Source: Chlorokybus atmophyticus
Lineage: Eukaryota > Streptophyta > Chlorokybophyceae > Chlorokybales > Chlorokybaceae
NCBI GenBank assembly: GCA_009103225.1
Contig: RHPI01002533.1
Span: 1,828,527-1,892,526 of the forward strand
Length of the DNA stretch: 64,000 nucleotides
Reading direction: 5' to 3'
The notes beneath the pieces are model-generated. The model saw only the letters and a program-made list of their open reading frames with translations. It was not told the DNA's origin and made no database searches. The position numbers and the translations under genes were made by a program. This document shows, piece after piece, positions 41,370 to 55,137 of the stretch (positions are counted from its first letter, which is position 1; each line of letters starts with the position of its first letter).

Positions 41370-41512
41370 ACCCCGCCGCCGCCGCCTACGCCCAATGTGA
41401 GGATGCCTCTGTTTATGCCTCTGTTGTGCTCTTTGTCCTCATGCCTATGCTCATGCTTGTCCTCGTGCTTATGCTCGTGCTAATGCTCATGCTTGGGCTT
41501 GTTGTCGTCAGC
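41370..41512. promoter_or_regulatory. short bidirectional promoter between UFSP2 and CDC123
   Basis: Only 143 bp separate the two divergent ATGs. The segment contains imperfect repeats of ATGCTC/ATGCTT/GTGCTT (about 41400-41505), which put several ATGs ahead of the CDC123 start. The whole interval must hold both core promoters and leaders unless transcription starts inside coding sequence. Confidence 0.55.
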
Positions 41513-41522
41513 ATGCCTGGGA

Positions 41523-41555
<33 letters not shown>

Positions 41556-43685
41556 CAGGGGAGGTGGTAGAGGTGGGGTTGGATGCGGAGGCGTTGGCGG
41601 CGTGCTCCTTCCCGTCGTGGTACGGGAGGTTGGCGGCGGGGGCGGGGGCGGGGGCGGGGGCGGGGGTGAGCATCACGGCGAGGGTCGAGGTGCTCGAGCT
41701 GCCTGGGGAGTTTTTGGAGTGGCTGAGGGAGGAGGGAGCGCTGGTCGTACCAAAGAACACAGACGCGGTAAGAAGAAGAAGAGAATAGGCAACACAGGAG
41801 TGAGCGACACATACAACTAGAGAAAGAAACCAACCAAGCAAGCAAGCAAATTTTAGTAGATGTGTGTGAGAACCGAGTGACCCATACGCAACAAAGAAGT
41901 TTGTAAACAACCGAACGCCCATTGCACATGCATTAGAGTATACTTGCATGTGAGCATGTAGTTCTTGAAGTGAGATAAGTAAAGTAAACAGAACTTCATC
42001 CTCGCATTGCATGCAAGCTTACATATACGACCAGTGAATTCTTGTTGTTGGTCGTTTGCATCACCTCTCTTCTCAGACGATGGAACACACAATGACTCAA
42101 GACAAGAAACCTGTTTGTGTTGTTGTTGCAGCTGCCGCGTCTGAGCAAAGAGGAGGACTTTGCCGAACAGGACTATGAACGATGGCCGGAAGAGGACGAG
42201 GATGGCGCTGAGGTGCAGTAGGAACACAGTAAACAGTAGTACATGCATATATGTACACACTTGCATGGGCTCACTCGCATGCATGCATGCGCGCACGCCC
42301 TGCACGCACACGCACACGCACACTCATGCATGTTACGCAAGCTGTGTCACGCAGAGAAACACTTGTCCATGCTGGTACTCTGGTTCATCTTAGGTGAGGA
42401 CTTTTCCGGAGTGGGAAGCGACAGTGAATGCGGCAATTGCGAGGCTGGGGGGCGCGGTGGCGCCAAAGCTGAACTGGAGCAGCCCAAAGGTTGGTGTCTA
42501 TCGTTGTGGTACAGTTATACAGCACACACTAATGTCCATATATACAGAATGATGTAGCACCCAACCACTCTCACACATACGTGCGCTTGCACATTTTCAT
42601 ACACACGCCAACTTGGTCGTACAAGGTGCTCTCGCACATACGCAGGCATGTACACGTGCGCACCCACACGCATGCATGTGTGAGACTTTGAATTGTGTAT
42701 GTTGTGTGCCTGTTGCAGGACGCGATGTGGCTTAGTGAGAGCGGGGACAGCACGCGCTGCACGAGTGCCGCGCAGGTGTTTCTACTGCTCAAGGCATCCA
42801 ACAACGTCGCACACGACCTCGCGCAACAGCCGCTGTACGCAGATGTGTGTCTCTGTTCGCGCTCTTGTGCGTATGCGTGGGTGTGTTTTTGTGACTCTCG
42901 CACTCACAATGCACATGCTTGCGTGCTGCGCTTCTTGTCTTATGCAATAAACAGTGCAGGACCCCATCATCGATTATCAGATGACACGAATGGGTTCGTG
43001 CTCGTGCTGCGTGAATGGAAGCCAATCAAACACGAGCTCGAGTTTCGATGCTTTGTTGCAAGAGGGATGCTTGTTGGTAAGAGAGTGCATTGCGTGTTGG
43101 TATCTCGGGTCAAGTTTGCATCGCCTCATGCATGTGTATATGTTGTGCAGGTATCTCTCAAAGAGACATCAACACGCATTATGCTTTTCTTCAGCAAGAC
43201 AGCAAGCTATTGAAGGCTAACATGACTGCCTTTTATGAAAGCCACATTGCGGGCAGATTCCAACTCGAAAGCTGTAAGTCACACGCACACACATGCGCGT
43301 CATCACACACAAAAACCAACACGCGGATGTTGTCATGCTGTTATGTTGTTGTGCAGACACTTTTGACGTGTACTTGACGAGCACCCACCGTGTGAGGCTT
43401 GTGGACTTCAACCCATTTGGCGGCACGACAAACCCACTATTGTTCTCATGGGAGGAGCTTCAAGCCATCCGGCATGACATCGATGAGATTGATGAGGATG
43501 GCGATGATGACGATGATGATGTTGTTGAGCTCAGGCTTGTTGATGAAGACGGGGGCGGCATCAGCCGCATGGGCAGCAGGATGGCTTATGGTGTACCTAT
43601 TGACCTGGTTGATAATACAGAAGGCAGCGCCATTGACGAGTTGATCAAACGCGTGTCGAGCGCAGATTTGGCGGATGAGACTTGA
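41513..43685 (+). CDS. CDC123: CDC123 (D123) eIF2 assembly chaperone
   Basis: ATP-grasp-like protein that assembles the eIF2 heterotrimer and so supports translation initiation in the cytoplasm. Exons 41513-41767, 42132-42212, 42394-42489, 42719-42834, 42955-43076, 43151-43273, 43357-43685; 373 aa. Motifs in order: CSFPSWYG, LREEGALVVP, RLSKEEDFAEQDYERWPEE, FPEWEATVNAAIARLGG, PKLNWSSPKDAMWL, LLKASNNVAHDL, HELEFRCFVARGMLVGISQR, VRLVDFNPFGG and LLFSWEEL, then an acidic tail. The exon 4/5 junction was chosen as CT|GTACGC with an ACAG acceptor because only this keeps frame; a small alternative cannot be excluded. A second ATG at 41522 is also possible. The GC-rich first exon is Ala-, then Gly/Ala-rich. 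Confidence 0.92.
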
Positions 43686-46600
43686 GCGTATTGTTGTTGT
43701 GTGGGCGGCGTAGTTTAGGGATAGTGTGTGTGCAGGAGTGACTCCTGCCTTGTGCAAATTGCATGTGGGTGGGCGTGAAAGGGTTTGATTGCGGTGTTGC
43801 ATTTGGCTTGCTGTTTGATTTCCATGTGGTTGAGCAGTACACATCAAGGCCTTGCTGGTTTCATTGGTTGTCTCAGTTTCAGCAGCGTGTGATGTGTGGA
43901 GGCACCGGGCTTGGAGCCAAGTTAACAATTACATGGAGGTGCAAGTGGTAAACAGCTGTAGTAAAAGTGTATGGTATGCTTGCACTGGCCAAGACCTTGG
44001 TCGTGGTGAATGGATGTTGTACATTACACGCATATGAGCATAAGAGCATTGGTAGCGTACTACTGAGCTGTGCGCAGCATTTGGTGGATTTGGGGGGCGA
44101 ATGGTTGCACACAACTTTGCTGTGGTTTTCAACATGCAAAGTGCAGGCACTTCAATTTACAGCTGCAAATAACATGCGGGCACTTTGCAGAGCTGGTTTC
44201 AAAGTGTACACAAGTCTGAAGGAATGCAGCATGCGCTGAATGCTTTGCAAACATTCATCATGTTGCCAAGCGTGACATGCACACTAACAACATCCCGTGT
44301 GCGCAGGAAAATGTGTGCATGCATGTCTACGGGGTTAAGGCCGGTAGTGAAGGTAGGTAGGTGGCTGTAGGTGGCTGGCCAAGCTACTGAACTATTTATT
44401 CTTATTAACATACATGGTCAGAGCAACAACCATGCGTGATATGGATCCAATCACGTCACTTACTATTACCACACAAACGATCTGCTGATAGTTAGGCAGC
44501 ACCATTAGAGTCGAGACTTGCAGCAGCTCATGTACATAAGAAAGGGCATGTTTAGCAAGTTGACAAAATAAGGTACGTTCGCATGAGATGCTACGGTTGA
44601 CATGAACACATGCAGGCACTGACTCACTGAGCGGTACCAATGTATACATATGTTAACATATGTATATGCACTCATGCGTGTGAATTTATGTGACCCACAA
44701 TCTTACAATCCTCGTGTGTCGCAGGCATTTGCAAGCGCGCGCAAACCCTAAAAGGTTGGATTTTGTAGTACACAAGAATTGCCGGCCACAGTCACCGCAG
44801 CCGATTGCTCTAAGATACAAAAGCATCATTTGTAATTCCTCCACTCATAGCGCAAAGTCTTCGCGTAGCCTACTGTCAACACGTGCCATAACAAGTGTAG
44901 GTTGATGCGAACATACATCAGGTTTTCACCACGTGCATGGAGCAACTTGTGCGTACCTCACCGTGCCACACCTGGGGTACACTGATACTTGGAATACCTT
45001 GGGATTTCGCTTGCACGGCAATGTAAATGAGACTTTAGCAACAATACGAAAGCCACTGTCTGCAACGGAGGCATCATGCAGTGCACCGCCAAACTCAAGC
45101 CACCGCGCATGATCAACCGTTATAGATGAAACGCAATTGATGACAAGTGGTCTTTAAAGAAGAACCTATCACAATGTTAATAGGCCGCACACTGTTGCAC
45201 AACAACCGGCTTATCCGCCATGGTTTGTAGCAACATCTCGATCACATTGTGAAAACCTTACATGACTTCACTGTTGTTAAACTGCCTTAAGTATTTCAAT
45301 CCAAACTATAAAACGGATCAAGCGGAGATCAATATGCAACACTGCCTCTCACTCGCCACAAGACGCAGCCTTCTTTAGCTAAGGCATTGCTCAACCCCAT
45401 GTTAATAATGTGTGCACCTCAAACTTGTAGTCATGGACCTAATTCGGGTTTATAATCAGCGACCAGCCGCATCAGCTGATGATTGGGTTGGCTTAGTATA
45501 TTGATCATGCCAATCGCCTTTTACAATGACATCATCAGCACATGGATCGCACTTCATCCGCGGCTTGTAAATGCATTTTCAACCTCCACCACCAAGCATT
45601 CCATTCGCGGTCGATAACCGCAGCCTCAAACGCATCCTTCATTTTCGCAAGACGCTCAATTATTAAGTAAGTAATTGGTGCCGGGCCTTATGTCACCTAG
45701 CTTCAGCAAGTCAGAATGCTTTACCCGAATCGCATCACTAAATACGATTGGTTACGAGTGATGAACTTTAAGCTTGGTTTGGTCTGCTCTGAACTATGGT
45801 TGAAACAATCTATGATAAGCCGTTAAAATCCTTCATTACAAAATCAAGCCGTGTGAATAGTGCCCACGTGGTATATGAGTACTTCTTACTGCCGTGCTCT
45901 CTAGCAGCAGGGCACGAAAGCGGGCTTTCAATGCAGACTTGTAGCTTACAAACAGCAAGGCACTTACACATTTACATACACACTTAGACACAAGGCTTAC
46001 ACGGATGACGGTCTGATGTGTTGACTAATTGTACCGTGCAGCTATGAGCACACACCCACAACAGATTGTCACAAAAAGTGTGGAGCGGTATGTGGTGTGG
46101 TTAAAGGCTACATGGGCTTGTCATAAAGGCACGAAAGACGCCCTTCATCGCAACGCAACTTGCGCAAGTTGTGTTGCAACATGCGTTTCACAAAAGAAAT
46201 TCCACTTACTAACAGTTCCGCCCTACTTATTGATTATGGTTGTATAAGCAGTGGCCCATTGTTGTGTTTGATCTGAGACTGAGATTCTTAGTAGATTGCA
46301 GCACACCAACATCAACCATGCACTCACCATAACCGTGTTTATACATGACCTACGGCTCACTTCACTACGAACTCGACGATCACTGCCACTACCAGTAACC
46401 ATAACACTAACCACTAACCGCGATAATATGAGACATACTTCAGCACCAGACGTGAACGTGTCCACCCATGCACTGAGCATGATCTGCTGCCCCGTTGTAC
46501 AACTCAGAACATGAGCAATGCGCAGAAAGGAGTGGCAACAGCAAGGAAATGTCCACACGCATGTGCACCCATATTCTGCACTTTATGTACATGTCAACCC

Positions 46601-46818
46601 CGCAATGCCAGTGATTGAACCAGTAGGAAATGCCGTCTGGTGAACAGAACCGCATCATACCCTCAAGCGAGCATTACAACAAAATCTGCGTGCGGTGAAT
46701 AACTACATTGTGGAAGTGCAACTAAGCTACGCTCTGTGTGCTCTCAATGGTGAAATGGGTGTCTACAAATGGCAGCTACACTTCCCGCCTCACAAAGCTT
46801 GCTCACACTGGCGCAGTG
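43686..46818. other. 3.1-kb intergenic region with no supported gene
   Basis: Between CDC123 (+) and the SPX gene (-). It includes a telo-box AAACCCTA at 44743-44750 and a stretch (44900-46200) with few alternating-RY tracts and poor coding potential in all frames. A minus-strand fragment around 45500-45540 reads DDVIVKG, faintly like a reverse-transcriptase motif, but stops surround it. It might be an old decayed element or ordinary spacer. Confidence 0.5.
44743..44750 (+). promoter_or_regulatory. isolated telo-box AAACCCTA
   Basis: Exact AAACCCTA followed by AAA in intergenic DNA between CDC123 and the SPX gene. It may be functional, or a chance match of eight bases. Confidence 0.25.
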
Positions 46819-48289
46819 TCATGATGAGTCGGCAGCCACACATACACGCTTTGTGGCCTGTTCATCGCCCTCGCTGTGCTCATCAGCCACAGCAGCCTCC
46901 ACAGCAGCCACCGCCACGCTCGTAGCTGCGGATGAGAATTGAGCAGGTCTCAGTTCTTGCAGTGTTCGCAGCGCAGACAAGCTGCTCTTCAAGATGCAGC
47001 TCTCATCAGTCATAGAAGCCGGTAGGGAGACTAGATCAAATTGCTCCTTTGCTGGGACCACTTCAGTATGTGCTGCTGCTGCTCAGTGCACCAAACGACA
47101 GAGGTTGGTCATCATGATTGAAGGCAAGAACCAGCCGGCAACAGCAACATGTACTGACCTGATGTGAGGTTCAACACTTGTTGGAAGGATGCTTCTGCCT
47201 TGCGCACTAATCTTGTGAGGATTTCAGTAGTGTAGAATGGCTGCAATGCACTCAGTGAGTGACACTTGGTATGCAAAGCAACTTGCAATTGCTGAAGCCA
47301 GCAGATGTACAAACCTGTTTTAAAACATTCGCCAGGTAAGGTGACCGCAGCAATAGGCCTGTTCTCTTGTCATGCTTTTTCAGAATCTTTACAAGACCAG
47401 TGTAGTTGAGAAGGCTGTAGTTTTCCAACAGCACCTGCGCAGTGCATCACTGAGTCTGCTGAATTCAATGGCTGGCTTGCTGTGCAGTGACAGCAATGCA
47501 TGAGAGACTCACCATTTCTCCATGGAACTCTACATATGACTTTCTCAGACCATTGACTTCTCGGTCATCCAGCTCACAGTCTTCCCGTAGATCACTTTGC
47601 TACAATACAGCAAATATCAATGACTGCGACATCATATGCTAAGCCAACAACACATAATTGAATGTCGTCTTGCTTGGAACTCAGGGGCTCACCAGCTTGG
47701 CCAAGTGGTCGTCCAGCTGCTTGAGGTGAATGACAAACTCCTCCTCCTTGTCCATGAAGAACTGGTTAAACTTTTCAAGCTCGTCATTAAGCATACGCAC
47801 GAATGCCTTCTCATCCTCGGTAAGTGAGGAGGCACCAATGCTTCTGGGATGATGATAAATTGCGCCATTGGGAACGGCAGAGCCATTCATGCGGTCACAC
47901 GGCATGTCTATGGAGCCATTGGTGGAACCTGGAAGCACTGAGTTGAGAAAGCCCCCTCTAGCTTAAACCACAATGCGTTGGAAGAGCTACAGCCGTCACA
48001 GAGCACTGCACCGGGAGCATGTAGCATAACTGCAGCTGGACAAGCATAGCTGAGAACGTGGCCTTGCTACTGTCCCTGTGAAGAGTCAAGGCACGCAGCT
48101 GATGTCCAACCACGTAACTCAGCAATGAGGTATACAGCCATTGATTGTTATACCTGCGGGCGACTCTGCCGGGCCATTTTGCGACAGCTTCTTCAACGAC
48201 TTCTTGAGTTCCTTGTAGCACAAAAAGTTGCTGCGCCACTCCGGCAACGCATCCTCAATGCTGTCCCGCAGCCGCTTGCCGAACTTCAT
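46819..48289 (-). CDS. SPX-domain protein (SPX1-4 type)
   Basis: SPX domains bind inositol pyrophosphates as a readout of cellular phosphate; SPX-only proteins of plants hold PHR transcription factors inactive when phosphate is ample. Exons (complement): 48154-48289, 47693-47928, 47513-47599, 47315-47434, 47159-47240, 46819 to about 47081; 307 aa. It starts [18 protein letters not shown], the N-terminal helix of SPX, then [16 protein letters not shown]. The middle has [20 protein letters not shown] and [13 protein letters not shown]. The third helix bundle includes [20 protein letters not shown], with the Lys cluster that binds the ligand, and [12 protein letters not shown]. No EXS, MFS, VTC or RING domain follows, and the tail is short and Ala-rich. 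The last acceptor falls in a CAG run, so it may be shifted by 3 or 6 nt. Confidence 0.92.
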
Positions 48290-48640
48290 AGCTGCCAGAG
48301 CCCAAACTCCTCCCGCTCCTACACCAAATCAAGCACAAGCAAGCCCTGCAGCGCCCTTGCAGCTACACTCCAGCCAGACCCTCCGCCTGGCGAGGTGAGG
48401 GGAATCTCAGGGTGAACTCCGCCTCCGCGCAACCAAAACCCACACCACCCCGCAAGACACAACGCCAAACCGAGCCTCGTATCGGCAAGAACAGTTTCTA
48501 CTCGGCCCGCTTACACCGGCGACGGCGAAAAAGACGACCCGGCGACGACTACAACGATGACACCGCCGACGGCGACAACCACCGCCAAAACCCTAGCTAG
48601 GGAGCGAAAACGGACCCTTGAGCTCATGAGCGGAATATAC
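48290..48640. promoter_or_regulatory. upstream region of the SPX gene with a telo-box
   Basis: GC-rich leader/promoter region. AAACCCTA lies at 48588-48595, about 300 bp from the SPX start. A basic open frame on the plus strand (48412-48600) begins with GTG and is not supported as a gene. Confidence 0.4.
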
Positions 48641-49785
48641 CACGCACCTCTGCAATTATCAGCAGGGCAGCGGCGCAGTCGCGACTCTGATACCGGCAAG
48701 ACCTCTTCGGACAGTCAACGGGACCCAAGACAAACCTCATTTTAGGACTTTGCCGGATTTGTCACATCCCTCAAAACCAACACAAGATTCGTTGTAGGAT
48801 ACCGGCTGGCTTCTAGCAATACCCGGAAAACCTGAAATGCGAGACACAGTGTCTTTGTAAGCCCGTTCCCTGCCAGGACCCTGGTTCCTCATACGGGCTT
48901 TTGTTATAGGCGGGTTCTGTCGGCTGCCGCAGGATGCGGCCGCTCGAGACCCGAAGAGGCTTTCGGTGGCAAAACGCATCTGAACGGTCATGTATGCCTT
49001 AATTCAATGCAAAGCAGCAGGTATTGGGTGTTATAGACGGGCTCATGGAATCAGAGCCTCGGTTAAATGCTGCCTAATGCCCGGCCATGTACGACCTTGC
49101 GGGTTGGCGTTTTGCGCGAGATTCTCGTTCCCCGTCGCGGCGGACGGTTTCAGGAATCCTGCGCTGTTCGTCCCCTGCCCTGTCCGGCGACGCCGCACCC
49201 TGGTACACTGTGGCAGAGGCCTTGGCGACCTGTTCAGAGATACTGTCCCTAACACCAGCACGGATTGATTGGTTTTTTGGCAGAATGGAAACAGATTGAC
49301 CGTACTATATGCAGTTCGGTGAGATGCTGGATCACCGGACTGCAAATCCTCTATCTTCTGCACTGTCAGAAGCGCGTGCTACTGCGTCAGCAAGCGAGCA
49401 CTGGTCGTGATCGTACAGAGAAGCGGCCGGTAAGACCGTGCTGTCATGATGGCAACGTCGTGTCAGCGCCGCTCAGCGGTGAGTCAGGTTAGGAGCACTG
49501 GGCTCTATGGATCTGGTCAGTCATGACGTCGAACGAAGCGAAGGTTAAGGCCCAATTCCGCTGCGTTCAGTATGCCCAGGTGTGTAACTAGTACCTAAGG
49601 CGCAGTGCGCGTCTTGAGCGAGGAAGGTTTAACCTGTACTACACGTTGCGCAATGACAGTCAGACCAACGGCGTAGCCTACTGTGAAGCTGTACGATCTG
49701 TATGTACACATGAAAGCGCTTCGAGCAGTTCGAAAAGCTACTGAATGGACACCCCCTACCTACTACAACATCCTCAGTAAAATAC
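48641..49785. other. segment of foreign-looking composition (bacterial, phage or vector-like?)
   Basis: From about 48.65 kb the sequence lacks the alternating-RY introns and exon structure seen elsewhere and instead holds many short overlapping open frames. It includes a NotI-XhoI-like string (GCGGCCGCTCGAG, about 48936-48948) and an 84-aa minus-strand ATG frame (48737-48991) beginning MTVQMRFATESLFGSR. It ends directly in a G tract. I cannot name a source; cloning contamination, a mis-joined contig or real insertion are all possible. Confidence 0.4.
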
Positions 49786-51891
<2,106 letters not shown>

Positions 51892-54800
51892 TCAGGATTC
51901 ATCGCCCCAGCGTCCTCTTTCTGCTAGCGACTGGGGCTCGACATCACGCTGTACTGCTTCATGCTTGCGCCGTTCGTGTTTGCTTGAATGCCTGTGTGAA
52001 CTTATGTCAGTTTCAGGCTGCAGCCATGACCCCATATAAGCACATGACATCTGAATGCTCCCGATGCAAGTGTGGCGGCACATGAAAGGCTTAAAGTTCA
52101 CACATGCCAGCTGACAGCAGTACCTCTTTTCGTTGTGCCGCACATCATCCCTATCTCGTTTCTGCCGCCCATCACAGCCGTGACTGCAAACATGCAAAGC
52201 AAACAGTTCATATGCACTGCGACATGCACGTGCATGCCAGGTAGTCTGGTGCGTCCATAACCAAGCTTGGGGACTGTAAGACAACCACAACACAAGGTCA
52301 CACTTGAGCCAGGCTGTATCAAGCACCTGTTGAGCTGTCTACGGACACTTGGGCTGCGACTTCGACTGCGGCATGCATTCGGATACCTGCTCGCCATATT
52401 AAAACTGCGCTCTCGGCTACGGCTTCTCCTGTCTTTCCAACGACTTCGGCTGCGGCTTTGGCTTCTACTGCGACTGCGGCTTCGGCTGCGATGATGACTT
52501 CTTCTATGTGAGCTGCCATCACGCCTTTGTGGCTGCTTGTGTGATTCTAGCGACTCTGGTATGTCCAAGTCAGCACGCCTGTAGGCGCCTCCAGGATTGG
52601 GGAAAGGGTGCAGGAAGTTGCATGTTTCACCCCTTGGACACACCTGAGACACGAGCACGGCCATGCACACACGTGCAGATACATACAGAGCAAGACGTAA
52701 GTCAGTCCAAGGTGTCAAGGTAGCGTCGCATTCAGAGGATATGCTAACAATGTCTGCTAAGTTGTTGCACCATCTCATTGATTGTGTATATGTTGCACCA
52801 ATTGTGTTAAACCAACCAAGCTGAGTGTTTCCCAATGCAATGTGCTACCTGTCCTCGGCTGTAAGCGCCGCATATTGCAGAGCGCCATTTGTTCACAGGC
52901 ACAAACTCGCATGCTACCTGCCAACAGGCAAGGTTACCATATCACATAGTGCCAACAACAGATTGAACATGGCATTCAGACTTCTTGCAGGGAAAGAAAG
53001 GGAAAGGGGCAAATGGAGCATCCAACACAAATGAGCAAGCTGGAACCTGCTTTCCATCGTAGTAACGCGAGTTGATGCCAGCAAATGCGCTCACAGCAGA
53101 CTCAACAGCATGGAACTGCACGTACACATTGCCCCGAAGATGTGGGCACTTGTTGCGGCAAACCTGAGAGTTGTACGTTTCAGCATGCAATCTTGATTAG
53201 GTGCCCACATGACAACGCACGAGTGCGCACCAGCAAACCAACCAACAAACAAACAGATCCACACACACACGCGTGTGCGCCCCCACCTTGAAGTTGACAA
53301 TGGTTCCATAATGTGCAAACTCAGCATGGACTTCCTGGTAGAACTCCAAAAACTGCTCCATCTCCGCATCTTCATCAGCCTGGAGTGATGCATACACACG
53401 TTAATTGTACAGTGTTTACAACTGTATGCTTGCCTTCCGTGTGTCAAACGAGGCGTGAACGTCACTTCTGCAGGCATATATGCAACACAAAGCGAGCAGC
53501 AACATCATCAAGTTGAAACCTCCAACTCGTCTTGCGCATTAGCAGTAGCGGCAAACATCCCCGGCATGAGCAGTGTTGAAGAGGCTTCTGGCCTCGGATG
53601 CGCTCTCGAACAGCGTGCACCGAACCGACAGGCGCCCACTTTGAGGTAAAACGGACAGTACATGCGGCTCTGTTTCAAAGAGCCAACGTTGTGACAAAAG
53701 CAACATTGCCAATCTTTACATCTACTAGAGGAGGACAAACATTGCCGTGAGAATCAACCCACCTTCTCAGTCCCGAAATTGTCTTCCGCGATGGCGTCTT
53801 TTGCGCAAAGGCGCGGTGTTGAGGCTGTAGGCACCAATGCGCGGGTCGGCGTAACACGCAGGAACTTTGGCGTCTGTGACAACAACCAACAATGGCAACG
53901 GAGGCTGCTGACACATCTCTCGCACATGAGGTTGATTCCAATGCCAAGTGTGTACGTATAACATTGACACACAGGGGTGCACATAATGAGTGCGTTTGTG
54001 TACGAGTGCAAGAGTACAAGTATGAATGTACATGCTTATCTGCGCGCGTCTGCGCATGCTTGTGAGGGTGTATTACAAGCCTGACCTGAGAGCTGCCTTT
54101 GCCAGCACGTTTGATGATGATGTCATCGCCATCAAAGATAATCTCGGGCTCTCCATCGTCGGTGTCAGCTGATTCTTGCAGAGGTTGCAAACCAAGAACA
54201 ACATCGCTTCTGTTGTCGGCAGCTGTTGCGAGGGAAGCTCGTTGTTGCAGCTCTTCACGCAGTGCTCGCTCGCGTGCCTCCCAGGCAGCTTCATCGATCA
54301 GAAACGAGCTAAAGTCTGTGGCTGACTCCTTCTGCAACCTCTCCTGCACGAAATAAACAAAGAGTGAGCTCAGCTCACACGACTGTAGCTGAATTTGCCA
54401 ATGCAGGTTCAATGTGTCGTCTTACGCAACAGACTTATGGTTACGCATGCGCGCGCATGCACGCATTCCAAGCACAGGCACACGCACACGCACACGCACA
54501 CGTACAGAGACGGGCACATTTGCATGCAACTGTACGGTATTGAGTTCGTGTCACATGCATGATGCTTATGATACAACGCCAGACGCAGCGTAGTGTCAGT
54601 GCTAACATGCAGTGGATAAGGTATTATTGATGACATCGACAACCGCAACCGCCACGGCGACCGCAACACATGTTGATGATGACGGCGACACGTGCAGGCA
54701 TGTATAGCAAAACAGTATCGCATTGCACTTCATGCGTGCTGGCATGTAGCATGCATAGCTTGTGCACACCACACAGAAGTGCCAATCCCACACACCACGC

Positions 54801-55137
54801 TGCTTAACACTTGCAGCAAAAGAAAGAAACGGCAATGACGCCATGAGCAAGTTCACACCTGAGCAGTTCTGTTCTCCTCTACGACTCTCTGCCTTAGCTC
54901 GTCAAGGTCGGCATAGTCGCTTAAGGCAAGCTGCTGGCTGAGCTCCTCTCTGAGAGCTTCCGCACGGGCCTGGCGCACCCGCGAGCGCAGCAGCTTGCGT
55001 GCCAGCTGGCGCTTCGCCTTGCGGGCAGCCCCCTCGCCCAGCGCAGCTGCGGCCGTCCTCAGGCAGCTGCTGGTGGAGCAGCACGCAGCGGAAGCAGCAG
55101 CCTGCTGCTTTTCCTTTGAAGCGGCAGCACTATCCAT
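51892..55137 (-). CDS. U2AF35-related splicing factor, ZRSR type
   Basis: Recognises the 3' splice-site AG, mainly for minor (U12-type) introns. Ten exons (complement): 54859-55137, 54086-54343, 53763-53873, 53520-53669, 53287-53379, 53047-53163, 52849-52917, 52327-52643, 52124-52183, 51892-51991; 517 aa with all phases consistent. The N-terminal part is basic and helical. Then come FGTEK and the first CCCH finger (CPFYLKVGACRFGARCSRAH), a U2AF-homology RRM (EMEQFLEFYQEVHAEF, HLRGNVYVQFHAVESAV, YYDGKQVACEFVPVNKW), the second CCCH finger (CGAYSRGQVCPRGETCNFLH), and an RS domain with alternating Arg-Ser, ending RGRWGDES. An acidic DDGEPEIIFDGDDIIIK segment lies in exon 2. Presence of this factor suggests that U12-type introns may exist in this genome. 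Confidence 0.93.

Noticed and set aside
45480-45560. DDVIVKG on the minus strand, resembling the reverse-transcriptase active site
   Set aside because: Stops flank it and no other RT motif occurs in the right order nearby.
48412-48600. Basic 62-codon plus-strand frame upstream of the SPX gene
   Set aside because: Starts with GTG, lies in GC-rich promoter DNA, and shows no domain or splice context.
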